Origin: Solilutibacter silvestris
GTDB lineage: Bacteria > Pseudomonadota > Gammaproteobacteria > Xanthomonadales > Xanthomonadaceae
NCBI RefSeq assembly: GCF_002895945.1
Contig: NZ_NPZB01000002.1
Span: 1,054,001-1,118,000 of the forward strand
Direction: 5' to 3'
DNA: 64,000 nt
Below are positions 47,035 to 56,578 of this stretch, one piece after another; the stretch's first letter is position 1; every line of letters begins with the position of its first letter. The position numbers were made by a program, and so were the translations under genes. Under the pieces are notes generated by a model. It was not told the origin of the DNA, did no database searches, and saw only the letters and a program-made list of their open reading frames with translations.

Positions 47035-48333
47035 TTATTCGGCTGCAGCGATCTTCTGCGGCGGCTGCGCGCTTGGTGCCGCGGTGTCGTAGATCATGAA
47101 CGGCGGCGTCCTGTTGTCGATCACCGATTCGTCCACCACCACCTTGCTCACGCCCTGCAGCGACGGCAGGTCGTACATCGTGTCGAGCAGCACCGATTCG
47201 ACGATCGTGCGCAATCCGCGCGCGCCGGTCTTGCGCTTGAGCGCCTTGCGGGCGATCGCAGCCAACGCTTCCGGACGGAACTCCAGCTCAACGCCTTCCA
47301 TCTCGAACAGTTTGCGGAACTGCTTGGTGATGGCGTTCTTCGGCTCGGAGAGAATCTTGACCAGCGCCGGTTCGTCGAGCTCTTCCAGCGTCGCGACCAC
47401 CGGCAGGCGACCGACGAATTCCGGGATCAGGCCGAACTTGATCAGGTCTTCCGGTTCGACATCCGCCAGCACCTTGCCGGTATCGGCCTTGCGCTCGGAC
47501 GACTTCACCTTGGCGCTGAAACCGATGCCGCCGCCTTCGGTGGTGCGCTGCTGGATGATCTTGTCCAGCCCGGCGAACGCGCCACCGACGATGAACAGGA
47601 TGTTGCGAGTATCGACCTGCAGGAATTCCTGCTGCGGATGCTTGCGGCCACCCTGTGGCGGAATGCTGGCAACGGTGCCTTCGATCAGCTTGAGCAGCGC
47701 CTGCTGCACGCCTTCGCCGGAGACGTCGCGGGTGATCGACGGGTTTTCGCTCTTGCGCGAGATCTTGTCGATTTCATCGATGTAGACGATGCCGTGCTGC
47801 GCCTTGTCGACGTCGTAGTCGCATTTCTGCAGCAGCTTCTGGATGATGTTTTCCACGTCCTCGCCGACGTAGCCGGCTTCGGTGAGCGTGGTGGCATCGG
47901 CCATGGTGAACGGCACGTTGAGCAGGCGCGCCAGCGTTTCCGCCAGCAACGTCTTGCCCGAACCGGTCGGCCCGACCAGCAGGATGTTCGATTTCGCCAG
48001 TTCGATCTCGTCCGATTTCTGCCGGCTCTCGATGCGCTTGTAGTGGTTGTACACCGCGACCGCGAGCGTCTTCTTGGCGCGCGACTGGCCGATCACGTAC
48101 TGGTCGAGGACCTCGAGGATTTCCTGCGGCTTCGGCAACGCACTGCGGGTGGAGTCGGATTTCTGCTCCAGCTCCTCGCGGATGATGTCGTTGCACAGCT
48201 CGACGCACTCGTCGCAGATGTACACGCTGGGACCGGCGATGAGCTTGCGGACTTCGTGCTGGCTCTTGCCGCAAAACGAGCAGTACAGGATCTTCGAACT
48301 GTCGGTCGTGCGGGTGCTGCGGTCGTCTGTCAT
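47035..48333 (-). CDS. clpX: ClpXP unfoldase subunit ClpX
   Basis: A 432-residue AAA+ unfoldase. The N-terminal zinc domain has C-x2-C ... C-x2-C (CSFCGKS and ICDECVEL, residues 18-42), Walker [16 protein letters not shown] near 120, Walker [10 protein letters not shown] near 184, and the IGF-type ClpP loop near 270 (GIGFSAKV). ATG 48333 begins the family N-terminus. It lies 125 bases after clpP. Confidence 0.97.
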   Translation of the reverse strand: MTDDRSTRTTDSSKILYCSFCGKSQHEVRKLIAGPSVYICDECVELCNDIIREELEQKSDSTRSALPKPQEILEVLDQYVIGQSRAKKTLAVAVYNHYKRIESRQKSDEIELAKSNILLVGPTGSGKTLLAETLARLLNVPFTMADATTLTEAGYVGEDVENIIQKLLQKCDYDVDKAQHGIVYIDEIDKISRKSENPSITRDVSGEGVQQALLKLIEGTVASIPPQGGRKHPQQEFLQVDTRNILFIVGGAFAGLDKIIQQRTTEGGGIGFSAKVKSSERKADTGKVLADVEPEDLIKFGLIPEFVGRLPVVATLEELDEPALVKILSEPKNAITKQFRKLFEMEGVELEFRPEALAAIARKALKRKTGARGLRTIVESVLLDTMYDLPSLQGVSKVVVDESVIDNRTPPFMIYDTAAPSAQPPQKIAAAE

Positions 48334-48458
48334 TCCCTGTCCTGAGCTTGGGAGAGTGGCTCTCCCGGAAGATAGCATAAGACCAAGCGCCCAGCTGTCG
48401 TGGGCACCGGATCAAACACTCTTTTGAATCAATGGCTTGCGGCGATTCTCCGACCCGG

Positions 48459-49085
48459 TCACGCGGCCTGGATGGTCTCGTCGGGACGGCGTGCCAGCAC
48501 CTGGTCGATCAGGCCATAGGCGCGGGCGGCCTCGGCGTCCTTGAAATTGTCGCGGTCGGTGTCGTGGCCGATGGTTTCCATCGACTGCCCGGTGTGCTTG
48601 GCGAGGATCTCGTTCAAGCGCTGGCGCAGCGTCAGGATCTCGCGCGCCTGGATCTCGATGTCGGCCGCCTGGCCCTGGGCGCCGCCCAGTGGCTGGTGGA
48701 TCATCACCCGAGAATTCGGCAGGGCATAGCGCTTGCCCGCCGCGCCCGCCGCCAGCAGCACCGCGCCCATCGACGCCGCCTGGCCCACGCAGATGGTGGA
48801 GACGTCCGGCTTGATGAACTGCATGGTGTCGTAGATCGACATGCCGGCGGTGACCACGCCACCCGGCGAGTTGATGTACAGGCTGATGTCCTTCTCGGGG
48901 TTTTCCGCTTCGAGGAACAGCAGCTGCGCCACCACCAAGTTGGCGACGTTGTCGTCGATCGGGCCGACCAGGAAGATCACCCGTTCCTTGAGCAGGCGCG
49001 AATAGATGTCATAGGCGCGCTCGCCACGGCTGGTCTGTTCGACCACCATGGGCACAAGGTTCAGGGAAGTTGCGGGAATCGACAT
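48459..49085 (-). CDS. clpP: ATP-dependent Clp protease proteolytic subunit
   Basis: A 208-residue serine peptidase forming tetradecamers. Catalytic S105 lies in [10 protein letters not shown] and H130 in [10 protein letters not shown], with Asp further on. A short N-terminal propeptide (about 1-14) is likely removed. It lies 67 bases after tig in the order tig-clpP-clpX-lon. Confidence 0.97.
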   Translation of the reverse strand: MSIPATSLNLVPMVVEQTSRGERAYDIYSRLLKERVIFLVGPIDDNVANLVVAQLLFLEAENPEKDISLYINSPGGVVTAGMSIYDTMQFIKPDVSTICVGQAASMGAVLLAAGAAGKRYALPNSRVMIHQPLGGAQGQAADIEIQAREILTLRQRLNEILAKHTGQSMETIGHDTDRDNFKDAEAARAYGLIDQVLARRPDETIQAA

Positions 49086-49152
49086 GCTCGAGCTCCGATG
49101 TGTGGTGACGCGACCCGTGACCTTAGCAAAGGCAACGATCAGCCTTGGCTGA

Positions 49153-50454
49153 TCATTCGGCGCGGATGGCGTCCTGGAAGGACATTGCCTGTTCCGTGTG
49201 CTGGGCCTGCCCGGCGATCCAGTCGATCACCTGCTCTTCCATCACGCGGTTCTGCAGACCCTGCATGAGTTGGGGATCGTTGCGGTACAAATCAATGACC
49301 TGTTGCGGCTCCTCGTAGGTGGAGGCGATCAGGCGCAGGGTTTCGACCAGACGGTTGGAATCGAGGCTCAGCTTGTTCTGGCGGGCGATCTCACCCACCA
49401 GCAGCCCCACCAGCACGCGCTTGCGGGCGGCCTCGGCGTACGGGCCGGGTGCGGCTTCGACCACCTGGGCGCCGTTCTGGCGCGCCTGCTCGGCATCGGC
49501 ATTGGCCATCGCCTGTGCTTCTTCCTGCACCAGGCGCGGCGGCAGTTCGGTGCCGGCGTAGGCCGTCACCAGTGCTTCGCCCACTTCGCGACGCAAGCGG
49601 TACATCAGCGCGCCCTTGAGCTCGCGCTCGAGGTTCTGGCGGATGTCGCGACGGAACTGTTCCATCTCGCCGCTGCGCACGCCGAAGCTGCGGATGAAGG
49701 CCTGGTCGATCTCGGGCAACGTCGCTTCGGCGACCTGGGTCACCTTGGCGTGGACCTTGGCGGTCTTGCCGGCCAGCGATTCGATGCGCCAATCGGCCGG
49801 GAATGCGATCTCGATGTCCTTTTCCTCACCGGTGGCCAAGCCTTCCAGCCCGCTTTCCAGCGCCGGCAGCATCTGCGCGGAACCCAGCACCGTCGATGCC
49901 GATTCGACGCCCTGCGGCGGCATGCGCTGGCCATCGACCTCGCTGCTCATCTCGACGTCGACCAGGTCGCCGCCCTTGGCGGCGCGCAATACCGGCGACC
50001 AGCTCTGGCGCTGTGCGCGCAGGTTGTCGACCATGCGGTCGATGTCTTCCTCGGTGACTTCCGCGGTGTTGCGGATCACGTTGAGCTTGCCGGCCTCGAT
50101 GGTGCCGAAATCCGGAACCAGCTCGAAATCGGCGACGTAGGCCAGTTCGCCCTCGCCCGCCACATCGCTGTTCGGGACGATGCGCGGATTGCCGGCGATG
50201 CGCAGGTCCTGGCCTTCCACGGCCTTGCCGAAGCCTTCGCGGAGCATGCCGTCAAGGATCTCGCCGCGGATCTGCTCGCCGTAGCGGTTGTCGATCACGC
50301 TGGCCGGCACCTTGCCCGGGCGAAAGCCCTTGATGCGGGCGTCGCGCGCGATTTCGCGCAGGCGTGAACCCACCTTGTCGTTGAAATCGGTACTCGGCAC
50401 CTTGAAAGTGACGCGACGGCCCAGATTGCCGGTGGATTCGATCGAGACTTGCAT
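49153..50454 (-). CDS. tig: Trigger factor
   Basis: Ribosome-associated chaperone of 433 residues. The ribosome-binding signature GFRPGKVP is near residue 43, the PPIase domain spans about 150-235 ([11 protein letters not shown] ...), and the C-terminal arms follow. ATG 50454 gives the family start MQVSIESTG; longer frames upstream lack homology. It is the first gene of the proteolysis block. Confidence 0.96.
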   Translation of the reverse strand: MQVSIESTGNLGRRVTFKVPSTDFNDKVGSRLREIARDARIKGFRPGKVPASVIDNRYGEQIRGEILDGMLREGFGKAVEGQDLRIAGNPRIVPNSDVAGEGELAYVADFELVPDFGTIEAGKLNVIRNTAEVTEEDIDRMVDNLRAQRQSWSPVLRAAKGGDLVDVEMSSEVDGQRMPPQGVESASTVLGSAQMLPALESGLEGLATGEEKDIEIAFPADWRIESLAGKTAKVHAKVTQVAEATLPEIDQAFIRSFGVRSGEMEQFRRDIRQNLERELKGALMYRLRREVGEALVTAYAGTELPPRLVQEEAQAMANADAEQARQNGAQVVEAAPGPYAEAARKRVLVGLLVGEIARQNKLSLDSNRLVETLRLIASTYEEPQQVIDLYRNDPQLMQGLQNRVMEEQVIDWIAGQAQHTEQAMSFQDAIRAE

Positions 50455-50627
50455 GGACGCTCCTGCTTGCCGCGTTGTCCTGCGGCCTGACGTTGTAGGT
50501 TGTTCGGAGCCCGCGCGGCGCGAGGGCAAGCCGGGGATTTTCGCCGATTTTCGCCGATCCTGCCAGTCGGCCAAAAAACTCGCCTTTGCAGTTCCATGCT
50601 CGCCAGCGCTCGCTGGGCACTTTGAAA

Positions 50628-50657
50628 TTGGGCATTGGCTCGCGGGCTCGTTACACT
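50628..50657 (+). promoter_or_regulatory. Promoter of tRNA-Leu(TAG)
   Basis: TTGGGC (50628-50633) and TACACT (50652-50657), spacer 18. The expected start is a few bases before the tRNA 5' end at 50668. The 213-base gap between tig and this tRNA holds nothing else I can recognise. Confidence 0.5.
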
Positions 50658-50667
50658 TCGCTCCATT

Positions 50668-50752
50668 GCGAAAGTGGCGGAATTGGTAGACGCCCTGGTT
50701 TTAGGTACCAGTGCCGCAAGGCGTCCGGGTTCGAGTCCCGGCTTTCGCACCA
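50668..50752 (+). tRNA. tRNA-Leu(TAG)
   Basis: A class II tRNA of 85 bases: acceptor GCGAAAG/CTTTCGC, anticodon TAG in TTTAGGT, D-loop AATTGGTAGAC, variable arm and encoded CCA. Confidence 0.97.
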
Positions 50753-50762
50753 CCCACAAAAG

Positions 50763-50794
50763 AAAACACCCAGCTATTGGCTGGGTGTTTCTTG
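50763..50794. terminator. Bidirectional terminator between tRNA-Leu and tRNA-Lys
   Basis: AACACCCAGC, a TATTG loop and GCTGGGTGTT, flanked by A-rich and T-rich runs. It serves the plus-strand tRNA-Leu and the minus-strand tRNA cluster. Confidence 0.9.
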
Positions 50795-50796
50795 TT

Positions 50797-50872
50797 TGGT
50801 GGGCTGTGAAGGATTCGAACCTTCGACCTATTGATTAAGAGTCAACTGCTCTACCAACTGAGCTAACAGCCC
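50797..50872 (-). tRNA. tRNA-Lys(CTT)
   Basis: 76 bases: acceptor GGGCTGT/ACAGCCC, anticodon CTT in ACTCTTAAT, T-loop GGTTCGAATCC and encoded CCA. It is the last tRNA of the minus-strand cluster Pro-Arg-His-Lys. Confidence 0.97.
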
Positions 50873-50926
50873 CGAACTGCAAATGATACTGCATGTGCGA
50901 ACACGTGCAAATACCACGATGGAAAA

Positions 50927-51004
<78 letters not shown>

Positions 51005-51032
51005 ATTGAAACTGGAACGTCACGTTCGCGAT

Positions 51033-51109
51033 TGGCGCGCCCGGCAGGAATCGAACCTGCAACCACCGGCTTAGAAGGCCGGTGCTCTATCCGGTTGAGC
51101 TACGGGCGC
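51033..51109 (-). tRNA. tRNA-Arg(TCT)
   Basis: 77 bases: acceptor GCGCCCG/CGGGCGC, anticodon TCT in CCTTCTAAG, T-loop GGTTCGATTCC and encoded CCA. Confidence 0.97.
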
Positions 51110-51129
51110 AGAGGAAACGGAAGCGGAAG

Positions 51130-51206
51130 TGGTCGGGGTAGAGGGATTCGAACCCCCGACATCCTGCTCCCAAAGCAGGCGCGCTACCAGACTGCGCTAT
51201 ACCCCG
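51130..51206 (-). tRNA. tRNA-Pro(TGG)
   Basis: 77 bases: acceptor CGGGGTA/TACCCCG, anticodon TGG in CTTTGGGAG, T-loop GGTTCGAATCC and encoded CCA. Probably the first tRNA of the minus-strand cluster. Confidence 0.97.
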
Positions 51207-51334
51207 ACGAGAGAGAACCCGTTCTTCCTGCCCGCCCTGCGGTCCCTGCATAACCGTGCAACGACACTCGCGAAACGAGCGGCATTGTCGCGTCCACCCG
51301 CGGCAGTGTCAAATTGCCGTGGACATCATGCGCG

Positions 51335-52342
51335 TCAGAGTCTGCGTGCGATCGCTTCGGCGAAGCTCGTCGTGGTGCCGCTGCCGCCGAGATCGGGCGT
51401 CAGGTTGTCCTTGGCTTCCAGCGTTGCGACGATCGCGTTGCGCAGGCGCGTGGCCTGATCCGGCATGCCGAGGTGATCGAGCATCTGGCCCGCCGCGAGC
51501 AACAGCGCGCAGGGATTGGCGACGCCCTTGCCGGCGATGTCCGGCGCCGAACCGTGGACGGCCTCGAAGATCGCGCCGTGCTCGCCGATGTTGGCGCCGG
51601 GCGCCAAGCCGAGGCCACCGACCAGGCCCGCGCAGAGGTCGGAGATGATGTCGCCGAACAGGTTGGTGGTGACGATCACGTCGAACTGCTCCGGCTTCAT
51701 CACCAGCTGCATGCAGGTGTTGTCGACGATCATCTCGTTGCACTCGATGTCCGGATATTGCGCGGCCACCTGGCGCGCGGTCTTCAGGAACAGGCCCGAA
51801 GTCGACTTCATGATGTTGGCCTTGTGGACCACCGTCACTTTCTTGCGGCCGATCTTGCGCGCCATCTCGAAGGCGTAGCGGACGATGCGCTCCGATCCCT
51901 TGTGGGTGACCCTCTGCACCAGCGTGGCGGTTTCGCCGTCTTCGCTCACCGCCTGGCCGTCGCTCAGGTACGCGCCTTCGGTGTTCTCGCGCACGGTGAT
52001 GATGTCGATGTCGTTGGGGAAGCGCGATTTGGTATTGGGAAAACTGCGCGCCGGACGCACGTTGGCGTAGAGGTCGAACATGCGGCGCAGGGTGACGTTG
52101 ATCGAGGTGAAGCCCTCGCCCACCGGCGTGGTCAGCGGCGCCTTCAGCGCGATCGTGTTGCGCTTGATCGAATCGATCGTTGCCTGAGGCAGCAAATCAC
52201 CATGCTTTTCCAGTGCGACCATGCCGGCATCGGCTTCCTCCCAGGCGAGGTCGAGCTTCATCGCGTCGAGCACGTGCAAGGTGGCGGCCATGATCTCGGG
52301 GCCGATGCCGTCGCCGCGGATCACGGTGATGGTCTGGGTCAT
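51335..52342 (-). CDS. icd: NAD-dependent isocitrate dehydrogenase
   Basis: A 335-residue enzyme of the isocitrate/isopropylmalate dehydrogenase family. The N-terminus ITVIRGDGIGPEIMA, the substrate motif SINVTLRRMFDLYANVRP, the family motif TTNLFGDIISDLCAGLVGGLG and the nucleotide loop HGSAPDIAGKGVANP indicate the NAD-using, eukaryote-like short form. ATG 52342 is the first that gives this N-terminus. Confidence 0.93.
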   Translation of the reverse strand: MTQTITVIRGDGIGPEIMAATLHVLDAMKLDLAWEEADAGMVALEKHGDLLPQATIDSIKRNTIALKAPLTTPVGEGFTSINVTLRRMFDLYANVRPARSFPNTKSRFPNDIDIITVRENTEGAYLSDGQAVSEDGETATLVQRVTHKGSERIVRYAFEMARKIGRKKVTVVHKANIMKSTSGLFLKTARQVAAQYPDIECNEMIVDNTCMQLVMKPEQFDVIVTTNLFGDIISDLCAGLVGGLGLAPGANIGEHGAIFEAVHGSAPDIAGKGVANPCALLLAAGQMLDHLGMPDQATRLRNAIVATLEAKDNLTPDLGGSGTTTSFAEAIARRL

Positions 52343-52446
52343 TGCAGGGTCCTCGGGTACGGGCGCGACGAATGCGCGCAAAGGCGCGTCAGCGCATGAA
52401 ACGGAATCCCGCAATTATGCCAGATGGCGGCGGGATTCGTGGCCTT

Positions 52447-52707
52447 TCAGGCCTGCAGCAACGGCTCGAACTTGCCGGCGCGGTGCAACGCCATCATGTC
52501 GTCGTAGCCGCCAACATGCGTTTCGCCGACGAAGATCTGCGGCACGCTGGTGCGCTTGGCCTTCGCCACCATCTTTTCGCGTTCGACAGGATCGAGGTCG
52601 ATGCGGACTTCGCGCCACTCCAGGCCCTTGCTCTTGAGGAAATTCTTGGCCGCCACGCAATATGGGCAGACTTGGGTCGAGTAGATGACGATTTCGGGCG
52701 TGGGCAT
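52447..52707 (-). CDS. grxC: Glutaredoxin 3
   Basis: An 86-residue dithiol glutaredoxin with active site CPYC at about residues 14-17, the cis-Pro segment TSVPQIFVG near 55 and the GSH-binding GGYDDMMAL motif. It reduces disulphides and mixed glutathione disulphides. It lies about 105 bases upstream of icd on the same strand. Confidence 0.95.
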   Translation of the reverse strand: MPTPEIVIYSTQVCPYCVAAKNFLKSKGLEWREVRIDLDPVEREKMVAKAKRTSVPQIFVGETHVGGYDDMMALHRAGKFEPLLQA

Positions 52708-52819
52708 GATGGAACCGATGACGGGAATGCCTGTCCATGATGGGGCTTCCGCGCCCGTTTTGCAGCCGCTGGCCGGCGCGGTTTACACCAAATTCACTCC
52801 TGCCCCGGGATCAGGCCAC

Positions 52820-54469
52820 ATGATTATGCAGTCCCACCGCCGGATCTCCCGAGTGCGTCGCCATCTGCCCACCGCCATTGCCATCGGACTCACGCTCGCC
52901 GTCGGCGCCACCCGCGCCCAGCAGGGCCACTTGCCGGACATGGGGTCGTCGGCGGCGCGGATCATCACCCCGGCCGAGCAGCGCGAATACGGTGCGATGA
53001 CGCTGGCGCAGTTGCGCCGCTTCGACTACACGCTGGACGATCCGCTGCTGGGCGACTGGCTGCAGGGCGTTGGCAACCGGCTGGTGGCATCGAGCGATGC
53101 CAACAGCATGCCGTTCACCTTCTTCCTGCTGCGCGAACGCGAGATCAACGCCTTCGCCACATTGGGCGGCTACGTCGCGGTGAACAGCGGACTGGTGCTG
53201 ACCGCGGAGCGCGAGGATGAAGTCGCGGCGGTGCTGGCGCACGAGGTCTCGCACGTCAGCCAATCGCATGTGCTGCGCGCGGTGGAACGCGCGCAGCGCG
53301 ACCAGTTGCCGATCCTGCTGGCGATGCTCGGTGCGATCGTGGTGGCGCAGAAGGCCGGTGGTGGCGGCAATTCCGCCAGCAACGCGACGATGGCCGCGGT
53401 CGCCGGTGCGCAAGGACTGTTGGTGCAGCGCCAGCTCGACTATTCGCGCAGCAACGAATCCGAGGCCGATCGCGTCGGCATCCGCCTGCTGGCACGCGCC
53501 GGCTACGATCCCAACGCGATGGCGGGATTCTTCGAGCGCATGGAAACCGCGATGCGCGCCAACCGCGGCGGTGATCGCGAACAGACGCCCGATTACCTCC
53601 TCACCCATCCGGTCACCGGCACCCGCATCGCCGAGGCCAAGGCGCGCGCCGCGCAGATGAGCAGCGCGCCGGTGGTGACCAATATCGCCAGCCGCGACAA
53701 TCCATTGCTGCCGCCCGGCATGCGCGTGCAGGTGTCGCAACGCGCCGCCAGCGGCATCTTCGACTTCGCCAAGGAACGCATGCGCGCGCTCACCGCGGCC
53801 ACGCCAGCCCTGGCGGTGCAGGAATACGAACGGATGGCGACCCGTCACCCGCTCAACGACGCACAACGCTATGGCCAGGCTGTCGCGCGATTGGCTGCGG
53901 GCCAATACGCACCCGCCGGCACGATACTCGGGCAGTTGCTGCAGAAGCATCCGGACAACTGGTGGCTGGCGGTGGGCATGGCCGAAGCCGACAACGGTCT
54001 CGGCCATCGTGCCGAAGCGGATTCCCGCCTCAATGCCCTGATCCAGCGCATGCCAGGCAACCGCGCCATCGCGATCGCCTACGCGCAAATCCTGAACCAG
54101 CGTGGCGGGCGCGCAGCCGGCCAGCATGCGGTCGAGGTCCTGCGCCCACTGACTGCCGATGGCGGCGACGATCCCGTCTTCCAGAGCGCCTACGGCCGCG
54201 CTGCCGAACAGGCCGGCGACACCATCCGTGCCGGCGAGGCGTATGCCCAGGCCGCCTACCTGAACGGCAATCCCCAGCGCGCCCTGCTCCAGCTCCATAC
54301 CCTGAAGCGCCGCCCGGATCTCGATTACTACGCCCGCACCCGCATCGATGCCCGCATCACCGCCATCACCCCGGAAGTGCTGGAAATGCGCAAACAGGGC
54401 ATCCGCGACATGGATACAGGTCCGAACGATGACAAGAACCTTCGGCAAACGCTTGATTCATTGAGATAA
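52820..54469 (+). CDS. bepA: BepA-like periplasmic M48 metalloprotease with TPR
   Basis: A 549-residue envelope quality-control protease/chaperone. A signal peptide covers about 1-32 (ends TRAQQ). The M48 domain has HEVSH at 141-145 and the third zinc ligand in NESEADRVG near 213. TPR repeats follow from about 330 to the end (AAGQYAPAGTIL ...). ATG 52820 is followed by an in-frame ATG at 52826, and a longer frame lacks a signal. It is divergent from grxC. Confidence 0.92.
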   Translation: MIMQSHRRISRVRRHLPTAIAIGLTLAVGATRAQQGHLPDMGSSAARIITPAEQREYGAMTLAQLRRFDYTLDDPLLGDWLQGVGNRLVASSDANSMPFTFFLLREREINAFATLGGYVAVNSGLVLTAEREDEVAAVLAHEVSHVSQSHVLRAVERAQRDQLPILLAMLGAIVVAQKAGGGGNSASNATMAAVAGAQGLLVQRQLDYSRSNESEADRVGIRLLARAGYDPNAMAGFFERMETAMRANRGGDREQTPDYLLTHPVTGTRIAEAKARAAQMSSAPVVTNIASRDNPLLPPGMRVQVSQRAASGIFDFAKERMRALTAATPALAVQEYERMATRHPLNDAQRYGQAVARLAAGQYAPAGTILGQLLQKHPDNWWLAVGMAEADNGLGHRAEADSRLNALIQRMPGNRAIAIAYAQILNQRGGRAAGQHAVEVLRPLTADGGDDPVFQSAYGRAAEQAGDTIRAGEAYAQAAYLNGNPQRALLQLHTLKRRPDLDYYARTRIDARITAITPEVLEMRKQGIRDMDTGPNDDKNLRQTLDSLR

Positions 54470-54496
54470 TTTTGCTGAATTCGATTCGCGATGACG

Positions 54497-54535
54497 GTGT
54501 CATCGTATTGTCAATAAACTGTCGTTTCCTGTCAC
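54497..54535 (+). promoter_or_regulatory. Four phased PHO-box 7-mers upstream of phoB
   Basis: GTGTCAT, TTGTCAA, CTGTCGT and CTGTCAC start at 54497, 54508, 54519 and 54529, with spacers of 4, 4 and 3 bases. The consensus PhoB site is two CTGTCAT repeats on an 11-base period, so this is about two tandem PHO boxes, centred some 40 bases before the phoB start. It indicates autoregulation by PhoB. Confidence 0.9.
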
Positions 54536-54557
54536 GATCCGCCATTTGGGCCACACC

Positions 54558-55262
54558 GTGCAGAAGCGCATCCTGATCGTCGACGACGAACCCGCCATCC
54601 GCGACATGGTCGCCTTTGCCCTGCGCAAGGCCGAGTACGACGCCGTCCATGCCGGCGATGCCCGCGAGGCGCAGAACGCGATCGCCGATCGCCTGCCCGA
54701 CCTGATCCTGCTCGACTGGATGCTGCCCGGCACCAGCGGTCTGGAATTGGCACGGCGCTGGCGCAAGGACAGCATGACTCGCGACGTGCCGATCATCATG
54801 CTCACCGCGCGCGGCGAGGAGAACGATCGCGTCAGCGGGCTTGAAGCCGGTGTCGACGATTACGTGGTCAAGCCGTTTTCCTCGCGGGAACTGCTGGCGC
54901 GCATCCGCGCGGTGATGCGGCGTTCGCGCGAGGACGACGAGGAAGGCAATGTCGCGGTTGGCGCCCTGCGCATCGACGGTGCCGCCCATCGCGTGTTCGC
55001 GCAGCCCGTTGGCGAGGATGCGTTGCCGGTGGCGATCGGCCCGACCGAATACCGCCTGCTGCATTTCTTCATGACCCATCCCGAGCGCGTCTATACCCGC
55101 TCGCAACTGCTCGATCATGTCTGGGGCGGCAGCGTCTACGTGGAGGAACGCACCGTCGACGTCCACATCCGCCGCCTGCGCAAGACACTGGAACCGCACA
55201 CGCTCGACCACATGGTGCAGACGGTGCGTGGCGCCGGCTATCGCTTCTCGATCTCGGCCTGA
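54558..55262 (+). CDS. phoB: Phosphate-regulon response regulator PhoB
   Basis: A 234-residue OmpR-family regulator: receiver domain with D53 in [10 protein letters not shown], conserved Lys in VVKPFSS near 105, and a C-terminal winged helix ([20 protein letters not shown]). GTG 54558 gives the family start [12 protein letters not shown]; the TTG four codons upstream is less likely. It is followed 11 bases later by phoR. Confidence 0.96.
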   Translation: MQKRILIVDDEPAIRDMVAFALRKAEYDAVHAGDAREAQNAIADRLPDLILLDWMLPGTSGLELARRWRKDSMTRDVPIIMLTARGEENDRVSGLEAGVDDYVVKPFSSRELLARIRAVMRRSREDDEEGNVAVGALRIDGAAHRVFAQPVGEDALPVAIGPTEYRLLHFFMTHPERVYTRSQLLDHVWGGSVYVEERTVDVHIRRLRKTLEPHTLDHMVQTVRGAGYRFSISA

Positions 55263-55273
55263 CGCAGGGCTGG

Positions 55274-56578
55274 ATGAGCATTCGTTCGGCCTGGCTCGCG
55301 ACCCTGCTGCCGCTCGGCGTCGCGCTGGCATTGGCGGCGCTGGCCGGGATCCTCAGCGGGCATTTCTGGGCTGCGCTGGCCTTGGCCGCGCTCGGCGTGC
55401 TGGCTTGGCACTACTGGCGGATGCATACCATCCTCAACCACATCGCCGCGCGCCGGCGCATCCATCCGCCGCAGGGCCCGGGATTGTGGAACGAAACCGA
55501 ACGCCTGCTGGCCCGCCAGCAAGATGAAACGCGGACCCGCAAGCAACGCCTGACGACGATGCTGCGCACCTATCGCGCCGCCGCGGCCGCGCTGCCCGAC
55601 GCCGTTGTGGTGATGGCACGCAAGGGACACCGCGTGGTGTGGTTCAACGAAGCGGCGCAGCGCCTGCTCGGACTGCATTACCCGCGCGATCTCGGCGGAA
55701 ATCTGGCGACGCATCTGGGCGAACTGAGCGTGCCGGACTGGCTGTCGCTGGGCCGCGATGCCGAACCACTGATGGACGAACAGCTGGCCTTCAATCCCGG
55801 CGTCCATCTCAGCCTGAAGTTGATCCACTACTCCGATGACCTGTGGCTGCTGATCGCGCGCGACGTCAGCAAGCTGATGCATCTCGAACAGATGCGCCGC
55901 GATTTCGTCGCCAATGTCTCGCATGAATTGCGCACGCCACTGACGGTGCTCCACGGCTATCTCGACATGATGGATACCGAGGAAGACCCCGAGACGTCAC
56001 GGATGTTCGCCGAGATGCGCCACCAGTCGCTGCGGATGACGCAACTGGTGGAAGACCTGCTGACGCTGTCGCGGCTGGAGTCGCAGGAACGCATGCCCGA
56101 CGACCATGTCGCGATGCCGTTGATGCTGGCAGTGCTGCGCCGCGAGGCCGAGGCGTTGAGCCAGGGGCGCCAGGCCATCACCATCGAGGACAGCGCCGGC
56201 GTCGATCTGTGGGGATCGAACAAGGAACTGCACAGCGCCTTCTCCAACCTGATCGGCAACGCCATCCGCTATACACCGGCCGGCGGTCGCATCGACGTCC
56301 GTTTCGCGCACGAAGGCGATGGCGCGGTGCTGAACGTGACCGACAGCGGCTACGGGATTCCCGCCGCGCATATTCCCAGGATCACCGAACGGTTCTATCG
56401 TGTCTCCACCAGCCGCGCGCGTGAAACCGGCGGCACCGGGCTTGGGCTGTCCATCGTCAAGCATGTCCTGAACCACCACGACGCCCGCCTCGAGATCCAT
56501 AGCGAGGTCGGCAAAGGAAGTACGTTTTCATGTCACTTCGGAAAGGAACGGGTCGTCCCGCGACCAGCCGCGGAATGA
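55274..56578 (+). CDS. phoR: Phosphate-sensing histidine kinase PhoR
   Basis: A 434-residue membrane kinase: two N-terminal transmembrane segments (about 7-25 and 31-46), a PAS domain (about 100-195), H-box with H217 in FVANVSHELRTPL, N-box NLIGNAIRYTPAGG near 330 and G-boxes GGTGLGLSIVKH near 385. It phosphorylates PhoB under phosphate limitation. Its last 49 bases overlap the start of ppk1. Confidence 0.96.
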   Translation: MSIRSAWLATLLPLGVALALAALAGILSGHFWAALALAALGVLAWHYWRMHTILNHIAARRRIHPPQGPGLWNETERLLARQQDETRTRKQRLTTMLRTYRAAAAALPDAVVVMARKGHRVVWFNEAAQRLLGLHYPRDLGGNLATHLGELSVPDWLSLGRDAEPLMDEQLAFNPGVHLSLKLIHYSDDLWLLIARDVSKLMHLEQMRRDFVANVSHELRTPLTVLHGYLDMMDTEEDPETSRMFAEMRHQSLRMTQLVEDLLTLSRLESQERMPDDHVAMPLMLAVLRREAEALSQGRQAITIEDSAGVDLWGSNKELHSAFSNLIGNAIRYTPAGGRIDVRFAHEGDGAVLNVTDSGYGIPAAHIPRITERFYRVSTSRARETGGTGLGLSIVKHVLNHHDARLEIHSEVGKGSTFSCHFGKERVVPRPAAE

